Part shown: in pieces, positions 20,183 to 29,211 of the stretch | Position numbering within the stretch: position 1 is the stretch's first letter | Layout of the letters: each line of letters starts with the position of its first letter | DNA from: Denitromonas sp. | Lineage (GTDB): Bacteria; Pseudomonadota; Gammaproteobacteria; Burkholderiales; Rhodocyclaceae | NCBI RefSeq assembly: GCF_034676725.1 | Contig: NZ_JAUCBR010000004.1 | Location: 573,501 to 637,500, forward strand | DNA: 64,000 bases | Direction: 5' to 3' | Position numbers and translations under genes: made by a program | The notes under the pieces: generated by a model | Database searches by the model: none | What the model was told of the DNA's origin: nothing | The model's input: the letters and a program-made list of their open reading frames with translations, nothing else

Positions 20183-21004
20183 TCAGCGGCCGGCCCCGGT
20201 CAGGCCAGCCAGTTCGAGGCGCATCGCGCCCGCGGCCACGCCATCGGCTTCGATGGCGTGAATCGCGTGTTGTTCCGTCGCCGGCGCCCGGGCGTCATCA
20301 AAGCGCTCGCGCGGCGGGTTGCCGTCGTAGATTTCGTACCGGCGTTGCTGCAGGTAGAAGTCGCGGATGTACACGTACTTGTCGAGGCTACCCTGCGAGG
20401 CGGCCCGGTCGGCGCCCAGCAAGGTCGCGCGGGTGTGCACCATTTTCAGGCCAGTCACCGAATTGCGTGCCGCGATGTCGGCCGGCTGTACCCAGCTGTT
20501 GCCGTAGAGGTCGGCCGGCAAGGCCGCAGCGTCGCGCAGGGTGCGCGGTCCGAAGAACGGCACCACGAAGTACGGCCCGTCGCCGACGCCCCACACCGCC
20601 AGCGTCTGGCCCAGGTCTTCGTCGTGCTTCTCGATGCCCATCTCGGTGGCCACGTCGAACACCCCGAAGATGCCCAGCGTGGTGTTGATCAGCACCCGTC
20701 CCAGGTCCGAGGCACCGTCGCTGCCCTTGCCCTGGAGCAGGTTGTTGACGCCGGTCCAGATGTCCTCGATGTTGCCGAAGAAGTTGCCGATGGTCACTTT
20801 CACCGGCAGCGGCGCCACTTCGTCGTAGCCGATCGCCAGCGGCTTGAACACCGCCTTGTCCACCCCTTCATTGAAGGAGTACATGGCGCGGTTGTAACCC
20901 TCCCACGGATCGCGCGGGTCACCGCCGGTGGTGGCACAGCCGGCCAGCACCAGCGCGGCGGCCAGCGCCGCCAGCGGCTGGCGCAGAGTCGTCAAGTCGG
21001 TCAT
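20183..21004 (-). CDS. mlaA: Outer-membrane lipoprotein MlaA (VacJ)
   Basis: Lipoprotein that removes misplaced phospholipid from the outer leaflet of the outer membrane. The start ATG 21004 gives a lipoprotein signal ending LVLAGC. The family motifs DPWEGYNRAMYSFNEGVD and GPYFVVPFFGPRTLRD are clear. The 273-residue length is slightly longer than E. coli MlaA because of a C-terminal tail rich in charged residues. In this cluster mlaA lies between mlaD and mlaC, whereas in E. coli it is unlinked. The open frame upstream of 21004 overlaps mlaD and is not used. Confidence 0.95.
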   Translation of the reverse strand: MTDLTTLRQPLAALAAALVLAGCATTGGDPRDPWEGYNRAMYSFNEGVDKAVFKPLAIGYDEVAPLPVKVTIGNFFGNIEDIWTGVNNLLQGKGSDGASDLGRVLINTTLGIFGVFDVATEMGIEKHDEDLGQTLAVWGVGDGPYFVVPFFGPRTLRDAAALPADLYGNSWVQPADIAARNSVTGLKMVHTRATLLGADRAASQGSLDKYVYIRDFYLQQRRYEIYDGNPPRERFDDARAPATEQHAIHAIEADGVAAGAMRLELAGLTGAGR

Positions 21005-21018
21005 ACCGTTCACCCCTA

Positions 21019-21486
21019 TCACTGCTGCGGCGCCTCGGCCGCCTTGTCGAACAGGAACTGGCTGATCAGTTTCTCTAGAACGACAGCTGACTGCGTAATC
21101 TTGAGCGTATCGCCCGCCTGCAGGTTGCGTTCGTCGCCGCCAGGCTCCAGCCCGATGTACTGCTCGCCGAGCAGGCCGGAGGTCAGGATGGCGCCGATGG
21201 TGTCGCGCGGAAAGGCGTAACGGCTCTCCAGCGCCATGCTCACCACCGCCTCGAAGCGCTCGTTGTCGTAGCGGATGTCGGACACCCGCCCCACCACCAC
21301 GCCGGCCACCTTGACCGGCGCCCGCACCTTGAGACCACCGATATTGCCGAAGCGCGCCTCGACGGTGTAATTCTCGGCAAAGCTCGAGGCCGACAGGTTG
21401 CCCACCTTGAGCGCCAGAAACAGCAGGGCGGCACAGCCCATCAGGACGAAGATACCGACCCACAGGTCGATCGTTGAGCGGCTCAT
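21019..21486 (-). CDS. mlaD: MCE-domain lipid transport protein MlaD
   Basis: Hexameric periplasmic MCE ring anchored to the inner membrane that connects MlaFEB to MlaC. 155 residues with one N-terminal helix (WVGIFVLMGCAALLFLALKV) and one MCE domain (APVKVAGVVVGRVSDIRYD). It lies 2 bases after mlaE and 14 bases before mlaA. Confidence 0.95.
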   Translation of the reverse strand: MSRSTIDLWVGIFVLMGCAALLFLALKVGNLSASSFAENYTVEARFGNIGGLKVRAPVKVAGVVVGRVSDIRYDNERFEAVVSMALESRYAFPRDTIGAILTSGLLGEQYIGLEPGGDERNLQAGDTLKITQSAVVLEKLISQFLFDKAAEAPQQ

Positions 21487-21488
21487 GA

Positions 21489-22259
21489 CTAGCCCCGGAA
21501 CATGAAAGATGTCAGTACAAAATCCAGCGCCAGGATGGCCAGCGCCGAACTCACCACAGTGCGGGTGATGGCCCGCGAAACCCCTTCGGCCGTGGGCACG
21601 CAGTCGTAACCCTCGAAGACGGCAATCAGTGACACCGCCACGCCGAACACGAAACTCTTGATGACACCATTGATGATGTCATAGCGAATGTCCACCGCCG
21701 CCTGCATCTGCGACCAGAAGGCGCCGTCGTCCACGCCGATGAAGGCCACCCCGATCAGCCAGCCGCCGAGGATGCCCATCGCCGAGAACAGCGCGGCCAG
21801 GATGGGCATGGAAATCACCCCGCCCCAGAAGCGCGGCGCCGCGACACGGGCGATCGGATTGACCGCCATCATGTCCATGGCCTTGAGCTGCTCGGTGGTT
21901 TTCATCAGGCCGATCTCGGCCGTCACCGCCGATCCGGCCCGGCTGGCAAACAGCAGACCGGCCACCACCGGCCCGAGTTCGCGCGTCAGCGACAAGGCCA
22001 CCAGCACCCCGAGCGCCTCGCTCGAGCCGTAGCGCTGCAAGGTCTCGTAGCCCTGCAGGCCCAGCACCAGGCCAACGAACAGGCCCGACACCAGGATGAT
22101 CAGCAGCGACAGCACGCCGCTGAAATAGATCTCGCGCAGCGTCAGGTGCAGGCGCCCGAAGGACTGCCCCGAATAGCGCAGCAGCAGGAACAGGAAGCGG
22201 GTCGCGAACCCCAGCCGCCAGATGCCGTCGATGAGCATCGCACCAATGCGCCGGATCAT
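21489..22259 (-). CDS. mlaE: Lipid transport permease MlaE
   Basis: Inner-membrane permease of the Mla phospholipid transporter. 256 residues with about five membrane segments. The MlaE motif ELGPVVAGLLFASRAGSAVTAEIGLMK is unmistakable (about residues 93-119). It overlaps the end of mlaF by 4 bases and is followed after 2 bases by mlaD. Confidence 0.96.
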   Translation of the reverse strand: MIRRIGAMLIDGIWRLGFATRFLFLLLRYSGQSFGRLHLTLREIYFSGVLSLLIILVSGLFVGLVLGLQGYETLQRYGSSEALGVLVALSLTRELGPVVAGLLFASRAGSAVTAEIGLMKTTEQLKAMDMMAVNPIARVAAPRFWGGVISMPILAALFSAMGILGGWLIGVAFIGVDDGAFWSQMQAAVDIRYDIINGVIKSFVFGVAVSLIAVFEGYDCVPTAEGVSRAITRTVVSSALAILALDFVLTSFMFRG

Positions 22260-23074
22260 GAGGCCACCTTGCCCATCAACACATCCCCAATCGGCTCGGC
22301 GGCCATGTGGAATGGTACCGGCCCGTCGGGCTCGGCATGCACGAACTGATGCACGAACGCATCCTTCGAGGCGCGGATTTCATCCGGCGTGCCCTGCGCC
22401 ACGATGCGCCCGTTGGACACGAAATACACGTAATCGACAATCGACAGCGACTCCACCACATCGTGCGTGACCATGATCGAGGCCGCGCCCAGCGCATCGT
22501 TGAGGCGGCGGATCAGCTGGCCAACCACCCCCAGCGAGATCGGATCGAGGCCGGCGAAGGGCTCGTCGTACATGATCAGCATCGGGTCCAGCGCAATCGC
22601 CCGCGCCAGCGCCACCCGTCGCGCCATGCCGCCGGACAGCTCCGACGGCATCAGCGCATGGCCGCCGCGCAGGCCAACCGCCTGCAGCTTCATCAGCACC
22701 AGGTCACGCAACATCGATTCGGGCAGGCGCGTGTGTTCGCGCAGCGGGAAAGCCACGTTGTCGAACACCGACATGTCGGTAAACAGTGCCCCGAACTGGA
22801 ACAGCATGCCCATGCGGCGGCGCAGCGCATACAGCTGCGCCGTGCTCAACTCACCGAGTTCCTGCCCATCGACCCGCACCGATCCCGCCGAGGCCTTGAG
22901 CTGACCGCCGATCAGGCGCAGCAGCGTGGTCTTGCCACAGCCGCTCCCCCCCATGATCGCCACCAGCTGGCCGCGATGGACGGTCAGGTCAATGCCCGAC
23001 AGGATCTCGCGCTCGCCATAGGCGAATCGCACCTGCCGCAGCTCGACCAGCGCTTGTTCCTCGCGATTTGCCAC
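22256..23074 (-). CDS. mlaF: Lipid transport ATPase MlaF
   Basis: ATPase of the MlaFEDB inner-membrane complex. 272 residues with Walker A GGSGCGKTTLLR, signature LSGGMARRVALARAIAL, Walker B LIMYDEPFAGLDP and H-loop TH. The start is a GTG at 23074 (MANREEQ). First gene of the minus-strand run. A TAGAAT extended -10 box lies just upstream. Confidence 0.95.
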   Translation of the reverse strand: MANREEQALVELRQVRFAYGEREILSGIDLTVHRGQLVAIMGGSGCGKTTLLRLIGGQLKASAGSVRVDGQELGELSTAQLYALRRRMGMLFQFGALFTDMSVFDNVAFPLREHTRLPESMLRDLVLMKLQAVGLRGGHALMPSELSGGMARRVALARAIALDPMLIMYDEPFAGLDPISLGVVGQLIRRLNDALGAASIMVTHDVVESLSIVDYVYFVSNGRIVAQGTPDEIRASKDAFVHQFVHAEPDGPVPFHMAAEPIGDVLMGKVAS

Positions 23075-23104
23075 GAAACGCTCTGATATCGTTGGAAAAG
23101 CGGC

Positions 23105-23113
23105 ATTCTAGCA
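23105..23113 (-). promoter_or_regulatory. Candidate extended -10 promoter for mlaF
   Basis: On the minus strand the sequence TGCTAGAAT (TG extension plus -10) lies about 30 bases before the mlaF GTG. No convincing -35 is seen at 17 bases; TTGTCG occurs at 20 bases. It would drive the mla run. Confidence 0.4.
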
Positions 23114-23213
23114 GAGCGCCCGCCGCATGCCGACAAGATGCGGCAGTGCATCACGACTGCGGTGTGTCGATTCCGCTACACTGGCTTGTCCGATCACCCT
23201 GCTCCGGAACCCC

Positions 23214-24659
23214 ATGCCCCAGCGCCCCGCCCTGCTGATTGTCGACGACGACGAGCTGATCGTCGAAACGCTCAGCGCCTTGCTGGAGGCCGACTTCACC
23301 ATTCTGACCGCGCCCACCCGCCGGCAGGCCGTCGACCAGGTCCGCGCCCTGTCGGCACCGCCGCCGCTGGCGCTGGTCGACCTGGGTCTGCCGCCCGTCC
23401 CGCATCGCGCCGACGAAGGCTTTGCCCTCATTGGCGACCTGCTCGCCCATGCCCCGCAGATGCAGATCATCGTCCTCTCCGGCCAGAGCGAAGAAGGCAA
23501 CGCGCGCCATGCCCGCACCCTGGGGGCGCTCGAATTCGTCGCCAAACCGGCCGACCCCGCCTACCTGCGCAAGATCCTGCAGGACGCCCTCGACGCCGCC
23601 CGCGCCGTCCCCGGCGCCCGCGCCACCGACGGTGGCCTGATCGGCGTCAGCCCGGTCATGCTCACCGTGCTCGACCGTATCGAGCAGTTTGCCGATGCCC
23701 CCTTCCCGATCCTGATCGAAGGCGAATCCGGCGCCGGCAAGGAGCGTGTCGCCAAGCAACTGCACGCGGCCAGCACGCGCCGCGAGCGCCCCTTCCTGAC
23801 CCTCAACTGTGCTGCCATTGCCCCCACCCTGATCGAAGCCGCCCTGTTCGGCCATGCCCGCGGCGCCTTCACCGGCGCCGCCGGCCAGCGCGCCGGCTAC
23901 TTCGAAGAAGCCGGCGACGGCTGCCTGCTGCTCGACGAGATCGGCGAACTGCCCCTCGAACTGCAGCCCAAGCTGCTGCGGGTGCTCGAAAACGGCGAAT
24001 TCCAGCGGGTCGGCGAAACCCAGACCCGCATCAGCCGCGCGCGCGTGCTGGCGGCCACCAACCGCGACCTGCGCGCCGAAGTCCACGCCGGGCGCTTCCG
24101 CGCCGACCTGTACCACCGCCTCAGCGTATTCACCCTGCGCGTGCCGCCCCTGCGCGAGCTCGGCCGTGACCGCCTGCTGCTGCTCGACCACTTCCGCGCC
24201 CGCTTCGCCGCACAGACCCGCCAGCCCGCTTTCACGCTCGACGAAACCGCCCGCAGCCTGTGGCTCGACTACGACTTCCCCGGCAATGTGCGCGAGCTGA
24301 AAAACATCGTCATCCGGCTGCAGACCAAGCACCCCGGCACCACGGTCGATGCGGCCCTGCTGACCGACGAGCTCGATCGCGACCACCGCACCAGCGCACC
24401 GCCCAAGGCCCCGACGACGACGCTCGACGCCTTCGACACGCGGGTGTCCGAGGCCACAGCGCAACTGCAGACAGACCCCGCGTTCAGCCTCGACGACGCC
24501 CTCAAGACCCAGGAGCGCGCCTATGTCGAAGCCGCGCTGCGCCTGGCCGACGGCAACGTCAGCAAGGCCGCGCGCCTGCTCGGCATCAACCGCACCACCC
24601 TGTACAACCGCATGGACACCCTCGGCCTGCCCCGGCCGCAGGGCAGCCCCGTTCAGTAA
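23214..24659 (+). CDS. Sigma-54-dependent response regulator leading the pilus operon
   Basis: Enhancer-binding activator of RpoN promoters, 481 residues. The receiver domain (1-120) has acidic D11-D13, phosphoacceptor D56 (LVDLGLP), S89 and K111. The AAA+ domain has Walker A GESGAGKE near 170, the sigma-54 contact loop GAFTGA at 217-222, Walker B LLLDEIGEL, and R-finger segments. A C-terminal Fis-type helix-turn-helix reads NVSKAARLLGINRTTLYNR. The ATG at 23214 (MPQRPALLIVDDD) is chosen because the upstream codons lack homology. It lies 11 bases before the MSHA ATPase gene. Its likely partner is the sensor kinase at 37868-39595, and its likely target is the sigma-54 promoter at 39765. It resembles PrsR/PilR-type regulators. 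Confidence 0.92.
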   Translation: MPQRPALLIVDDDELIVETLSALLEADFTILTAPTRRQAVDQVRALSAPPPLALVDLGLPPVPHRADEGFALIGDLLAHAPQMQIIVLSGQSEEGNARHARTLGALEFVAKPADPAYLRKILQDALDAARAVPGARATDGGLIGVSPVMLTVLDRIEQFADAPFPILIEGESGAGKERVAKQLHAASTRRERPFLTLNCAAIAPTLIEAALFGHARGAFTGAAGQRAGYFEEAGDGCLLLDEIGELPLELQPKLLRVLENGEFQRVGETQTRISRARVLAATNRDLRAEVHAGRFRADLYHRLSVFTLRVPPLRELGRDRLLLLDHFRARFAAQTRQPAFTLDETARSLWLDYDFPGNVRELKNIVIRLQTKHPGTTVDAALLTDELDRDHRTSAPPKAPTTTLDAFDTRVSEATAQLQTDPAFSLDDALKTQERAYVEAALRLADGNVSKAARLLGINRTTLYNRMDTLGLPRPQGSPVQ

Positions 24660-24670
24660 GGCCCGCCGCC

Positions 24671-26246
24671 ATGTATCTCGACCACTACGGCCTGCGCGAA
24701 GCCCCCTTCCGCCTCACCCCGCTCACCGACTTCTTCTTCACCGGCGCCCAGCGCGGCGCCACCGTCGACGCGCTGCTCTACGCCATCGTGCACGACGAAG
24801 GCATCGTCAAGGTCAGCGGCGAAGTCGGTGCCGGCAAGACCATGCTCTGCCGGGTGCTGCTCGAACGCCTGCCCGACACCGTCGATACCGTCTACCTGGC
24901 CAACCCCAGCCTTGCCCCGGACGCGCTGCTGCAGGCCATTGCCACCGAGCTCGGCCTGTCGTTGGGCAGCGACCGTGCCGGCGCGCTGCTCGGCGCGGTG
25001 CAGGACGACCTCGTCCGCCGCCACGGCGACGGCCGCCGCGTCGTGGTGCTCATCGACGAAGCCCACGCCATGCCGCCGGCCTCGCTCGAACAGATCCGCC
25101 TGCTCTCCAACCTCGAGACCGGCCGCCACAAGCTGCTGCAACTGGTGTTGTTCGGCCAGCCCGAACTCGACACCCTGCTCGACGGGCGCGACATGCGCCA
25201 GCTCAAGGACCGCATCACCCACCATTTCCGGCTCAGCCCGCTGCGCCCGGACGAGGTCGCCGCCTATCTCGACTTCCGCATGCACGCCGCCGGTTACCGC
25301 GGCCCCGCGGTGTTCAGTCCCGCCGCCGCGCGCCACATCGCGCGCATCGCCGAAGGGCTGACCCGGCGCATCAACGTGCTGGCCGACAAATCCCTGCTCG
25401 CCGCCTACAGCCAGAACCGGCACGTGGTCGCCCCCGCCCATGTCACCGCCGCCGCCCACGACGCCGAGTACGTCCGCCCCCGCCCCCGGCGCACGCTGTG
25501 GCCGCTGGTCGCGGCCGCCGCGGCCGGTGCCGTCGCCGCCCTCGTCATCCCGCGCTGGCTCGCCACCGACGGCGCGCCCGTGACGGAGGTCGCACGGGTT
25601 GCGCCTCAACTCGCCTCCCCGCCCCCGGCCCAGCCAGACACCCCGCCCGCGGCACCCCCCTGCAGCCGCCCCCGCCACCGCACCATCCGCCAAGGCCGCC
25701 CCCGCCCCCCCTGCAGCGGCCACCCCCGCCCCGGCAGCTCCAGCCGCGCCACCGGCCAGGCCGCCTGCACCGGCGGCCAAACCCGCGGCCGAGGTCGTCA
25801 CGACCACGCTCGCCGCCCAAAGCGAGGCGGCGCCGGCCACGCTGGCCGCCATCACCGAACACCCCTCCGCCATGACGGCCAGCGCCCCGGTCGTTCCGGC
25901 GCCCGGCGCCGACCCCGCCGTGGCCGACTTCGGCCCGCGCGCGCGCGCCGCCCTCGCGGCACAGGCCGCCTGGATGGCCAGCGCACCGGATGCACACTGG
26001 TTCATCCAGCTGCACACCAACACCGACCTCGACTACACCGACCTCGAGCACCAGATCGACGCGGCCCGCACCGCCCTGCCCGAGGCCGACATCCGCATCT
26101 ACAGCACGCACCTGGGCGAGCGCCACCGGGTCGGCGTCATCACCGGCAGCTACGCCACCGAGCAGGCCGCCATGACCGCTCTGCAAGCCTTGCCGCCGAC
26201 CTACCGGAAGGCCGCCTACATCCGGCAGGTGCGCCGCTTGCGCTGA
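24671..26246 (+). pseudogene. MshM/ExeA-like ATPase with C-terminal SPOR domain, frameshifted
   Basis: AAA ATPase of the ExeA/GspA/MshM type, thought to help the secretin insert through peptidoglycan. It starts MYLDHYGLREAPFRLTPLTDFF, has Walker A GEVGAGKTMLCR and Walker B VVLIDEAHAM. A membrane helix lies at about 25500-25560, then a Pro/Ala linker, and in a second frame a SPOR-like peptidoglycan-binding domain (about 25980-26240). The frame breaks at C6, 25655-25660; one C fewer joins the linker smoothly. The intact protein would be about 524 residues. Pieces: 24671 to about 25660 and about 25660 to 26246. Confidence 0.82.
25655..25660 (+). repeat. C6 run at the mshM-like frameshift
   Basis: Six C residues in the Pro/Ala linker. 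Five C would keep the linker (APPAAAPATAPSAK) and the downstream SPOR domain in one frame. Confidence 0.6.
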
Positions 26247-26346
26247 CCGGCGGACCATGCCAAACGATTGTTACGCCGCCGCACGAAGGGATTGAAGTTC
26301 AAGCACAAACGTTTAACATGACCGGGCGACCCTTGACGGCACCTGA

Positions 26347-28095
26347 ATGAACACACGCATCGCGCTGGCCCTGTTCCTGCCCCTCCTGATCACCGCATGC
26401 GCGCAGGCCCCCCGGCCGGCGGCGCCACGCGGCCATCTCAAGGCAGACGACGCCAAAGTGGCTACGGCCCCCATTGCCGCCCCCATCCCCGCCCCGGTCC
26501 AGCGCAGCTTCACGCTGCCCCCGCCCGAACCGGCCGCCAAGGCCGACACCTACTCGGTCGTCGTCCGCGACGTCGATGTGCGCGAGCTGCTCTTCGCACT
26601 GGCCCGCGACGCCAAGCTCAATGTCGACGTCCACGCCGGCCTGACCGGCCGGGTCACGCTCAATGCCATCAACCAGACCCTGCCGCAGTTGCTCGAGCGC
26701 ATCAGCCATCAGGTCGACATGCGCTACGAGCAGAACGGCCCGAACCTGATCGTCATGCCCGACGCGCCCTTCCTGCGCGCCTACAAGGTCGACTACGTCA
26801 ACATCAGCCGCTCGGTCACCGGCACCGTCGCCACCAACACCCAGATCGCCACCCAGTCCGCCGCCACCACCGGCAGCAGCCAGGGCGCCGGCAACATCTC
26901 CAGCATCCGCATCGAGAACACCTCGCGCAACGAGTTCTGGAGCTCGATCGAGAAGAACATCAAGGATCTCCTGCGCGAGACCGACAAGGTCTTCCCGGCC
27001 GAAGCGGCCGCCGGCAAAGCCACGCCGCCGGCCGCCGACCGGGGGCTGGTCGACACAATCGCCACCGCCGCCGGCGCAACGCCGGCCACGGAGCCCGGCG
27101 CCGCCACCGGCGGCTTCCGCGAAGCCGCCTCGGTCATCATCAACCGCGAGACCGGCGTCATCAACGTCCGCGCCACCGGTCGCCAGCACGCCCGCGTCCG
27201 CGATTTCATCGACCGCGTCGTCGCCTCGGCCCGCCGCCAGGTCATGATCGAAGCGACCATCGTCGAAGTCGCCCTCAGCGACGGCTACCAGCAAGGCATC
27301 GACTGGTCGCGCATCGGCGGCAAGACCTGGGGCATCGGCCGCCCCGGTCTGGGCAGCAACGTCGGCAACTCGCTCACCCCCTTCTCGATCACCTACCTGA
27401 GCGGCAACCTGGACATCGACATCGATCTGCTCGAAGCCTTCGGCACGGTCAAGGTGCTCTCCAGCCCGCGCCTGTCGGTGCTCAACAACCAGACCGCGAT
27501 GCTCAAGGTGGTCGACGAATTCGTGTACTTCAACGTCAAGGCCGAGACCGTCTCCACCGCCAACGTCGACAGCCGCACCACCTTCACCACCACCCCGCAG
27601 TCGGTGTCGGTCGGCCTGGTCATGTCGATCACCCCGCAGGTGGCCGACAGCGGCGAGATCACCCTCAACGTGCGGCCGACCATCTCCAGCATCTCGGACC
27701 TCAAGGAAGACCCCAACCCCAACCTCGCCGCCGCCAACATCAAGAACCTGGTGCCGCAGATCCGCACCCGCGAGATCGAATCGGTGCTGCGCCTGCGCAG
27801 CGGCCAGGTGGCGATCCTCGGCGGCCTGATGGAAGACCGCATCGACTACACCACCGGCCGCATTCCCCTCGTCGGCGCCGTGCCGGTGCTGGGCGAGGCC
27901 TTCACCTCGCGTGACAACGCCATCGAAAAGACCGAGCTGGTGATCTTCCTGCGCCCGGTCATGGTCGGCGATGGCCCGATCCCTGCCGACCTGGCCGAAC
28001 ACCTGCCCGACGCCAGCTTCTTTGCCCGCGACCCGGTGCCTGGTGCGCGCAACTTCGACAGCGAGTTGCCGGCCGCCCAGCCCCTCCGGCCATGA
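26347..28095 (+). CDS. mshL: MSHA-type pilus secretin MshL
   Basis: Outer-membrane secretin through which the pilus is extruded. 582 residues with a lipoprotein signal (LLITAC, Cys near residue 18) that would give self-piloting. A short secretin/TonB N-terminal domain follows (VVVRDVDVRELLFALARDA), then a Ser/Thr-rich N-domain with Ala-rich inserts. The secretin core shows VMIEATIVEVALSDGYQQGIDW, VKVLSSPRLSVLNNQ and QVAILGGLMEDR. The C terminus after the beta-barrel is short. It follows a 100-base gap after the SPOR ATPase and overlaps the TPR gene by 4 bases (ATGA). Confidence 0.93.
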   Translation: MNTRIALALFLPLLITACAQAPRPAAPRGHLKADDAKVATAPIAAPIPAPVQRSFTLPPPEPAAKADTYSVVVRDVDVRELLFALARDAKLNVDVHAGLTGRVTLNAINQTLPQLLERISHQVDMRYEQNGPNLIVMPDAPFLRAYKVDYVNISRSVTGTVATNTQIATQSAATTGSSQGAGNISSIRIENTSRNEFWSSIEKNIKDLLRETDKVFPAEAAAGKATPPAADRGLVDTIATAAGATPATEPGAATGGFREAASVIINRETGVINVRATGRQHARVRDFIDRVVASARRQVMIEATIVEVALSDGYQQGIDWSRIGGKTWGIGRPGLGSNVGNSLTPFSITYLSGNLDIDIDLLEAFGTVKVLSSPRLSVLNNQTAMLKVVDEFVYFNVKAETVSTANVDSRTTFTTTPQSVSVGLVMSITPQVADSGEITLNVRPTISSISDLKEDPNPNLAAANIKNLVPQIRTREIESVLRLRSGQVAILGGLMEDRIDYTTGRIPLVGAVPVLGEAFTSRDNAIEKTELVIFLRPVMVGDGPIPADLAEHLPDASFFARDPVPGARNFDSELPAAQPLRP

Positions 28096-28215
28096 GCCTG
28101 CTGATCGACGCCCTGCGCAAGGCCGAACAAGACCGCGCCCAGGCGCAGGACGGCAGTGCCGCCCCTCGCATCGACGAACTGAGCCTCGCGCCCATCGAGC
28201 CGCCCAGCCGGGCCA

Positions 28216-28237
28216 CCCCCCCCGCCACCGCCCCCCC
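28216..28237 (+). repeat. Poly-C pair at first mshN-like frameshift
   Basis: C8 (28216-28223) and C7 (28231-28237) separated by GCCACCG. Loss of one C in either would restore the frame into the membrane-helix segment. Confidence 0.75.
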
Positions 28238-28495
28238 TCGCCGCCGACGCCGACCGCGAGGCGGCCGCCAACCTGTTTGCCGTCAAGCACGCCGCCAATG
28301 CGCGCACCCGCCTGGGCTGGATCGGCGGCCTCGGCCTGCTTGCCGCCTTGTGCATCGTCGCCTACGTCTGGTGGCAATGGCCGGCGCCCCGCCCCGCCAC
28401 CGCCCCCCGGGTGGCACAAGCGCCCCTGCCGCTGCCCGACCCATCACCGGCGCCCCAGCCGCCGCCCGCCGAGTTGGTGGCCGCTGCACCGCCTG

Positions 28496-28504
28496 CCCCC
28501 CCCC
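28496..28504 (+). repeat. C9 homopolymer at second mshN-like frameshift
   Basis: Nine C residues in the Pro/Ala linker; eight would keep the membrane-helix frame joined to the TPR frame. Confidence 0.8.
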
Positions 28505-29211
28505 GCGCCGCGCCCGTCGGCGGCAACATCGCCACCGCCCGCCCAGCGCGGCGCGCTGGGCCAGGTGACGCCACCGCCCGCCCCGCCCGCGGCCGATCCG
28601 GCCAGCACGCCGCAGTTCCGCCGCACCCAGGCGCCGCCGCCGACCGTCGCGGCCAACCTCAGCGCCGGCTACCGCGCCTACGCTGCCGGCGACCTGGCCA
28701 CCGCCCGCCGGCACTACCAGGCCCATCTGCAGCACGATCCGAACAGCGTGGACGCCCTCAACGGCCTGGGCGCCATCGCCCTGCATGAAGGTCAGCTCGA
28801 TCAGGCGGCGCAATGGTTTCGCCGCACGCTCGCCGCGGCGCCCCACAACGCCAGCGCCATCGCCGGGCTGAGCGCCACTGGCCTGGCGCCGGCCGACGAC
28901 CGCGAGGCGGGGCTGCGCCACACCCTCGCCGAGCAGCCAGCCTCGGCGATCGCCGCCTTTTCGCTGGGCAATGTGCTGGCCGAACAGGGGCGCTGGGCCG
29001 AAGCACAGCAGGCCTACTTCCAGGCACACACGCTCACCCCCGACAATCCCGACTATCTGTTCAACCTCGCGGTCAGCCTCGACCAGCTCGGCCAGCGCCG
29101 CCTGGCCCGCGACTACTACAGCCAGGCCCTGGCCGCCGCCCGCGACCGGCCCGCCGTCTTCGACCCCGAGCCCGTCCTCGCCCGGCGCAACGCGCTGACG
29201 GAGGCCCTGCA

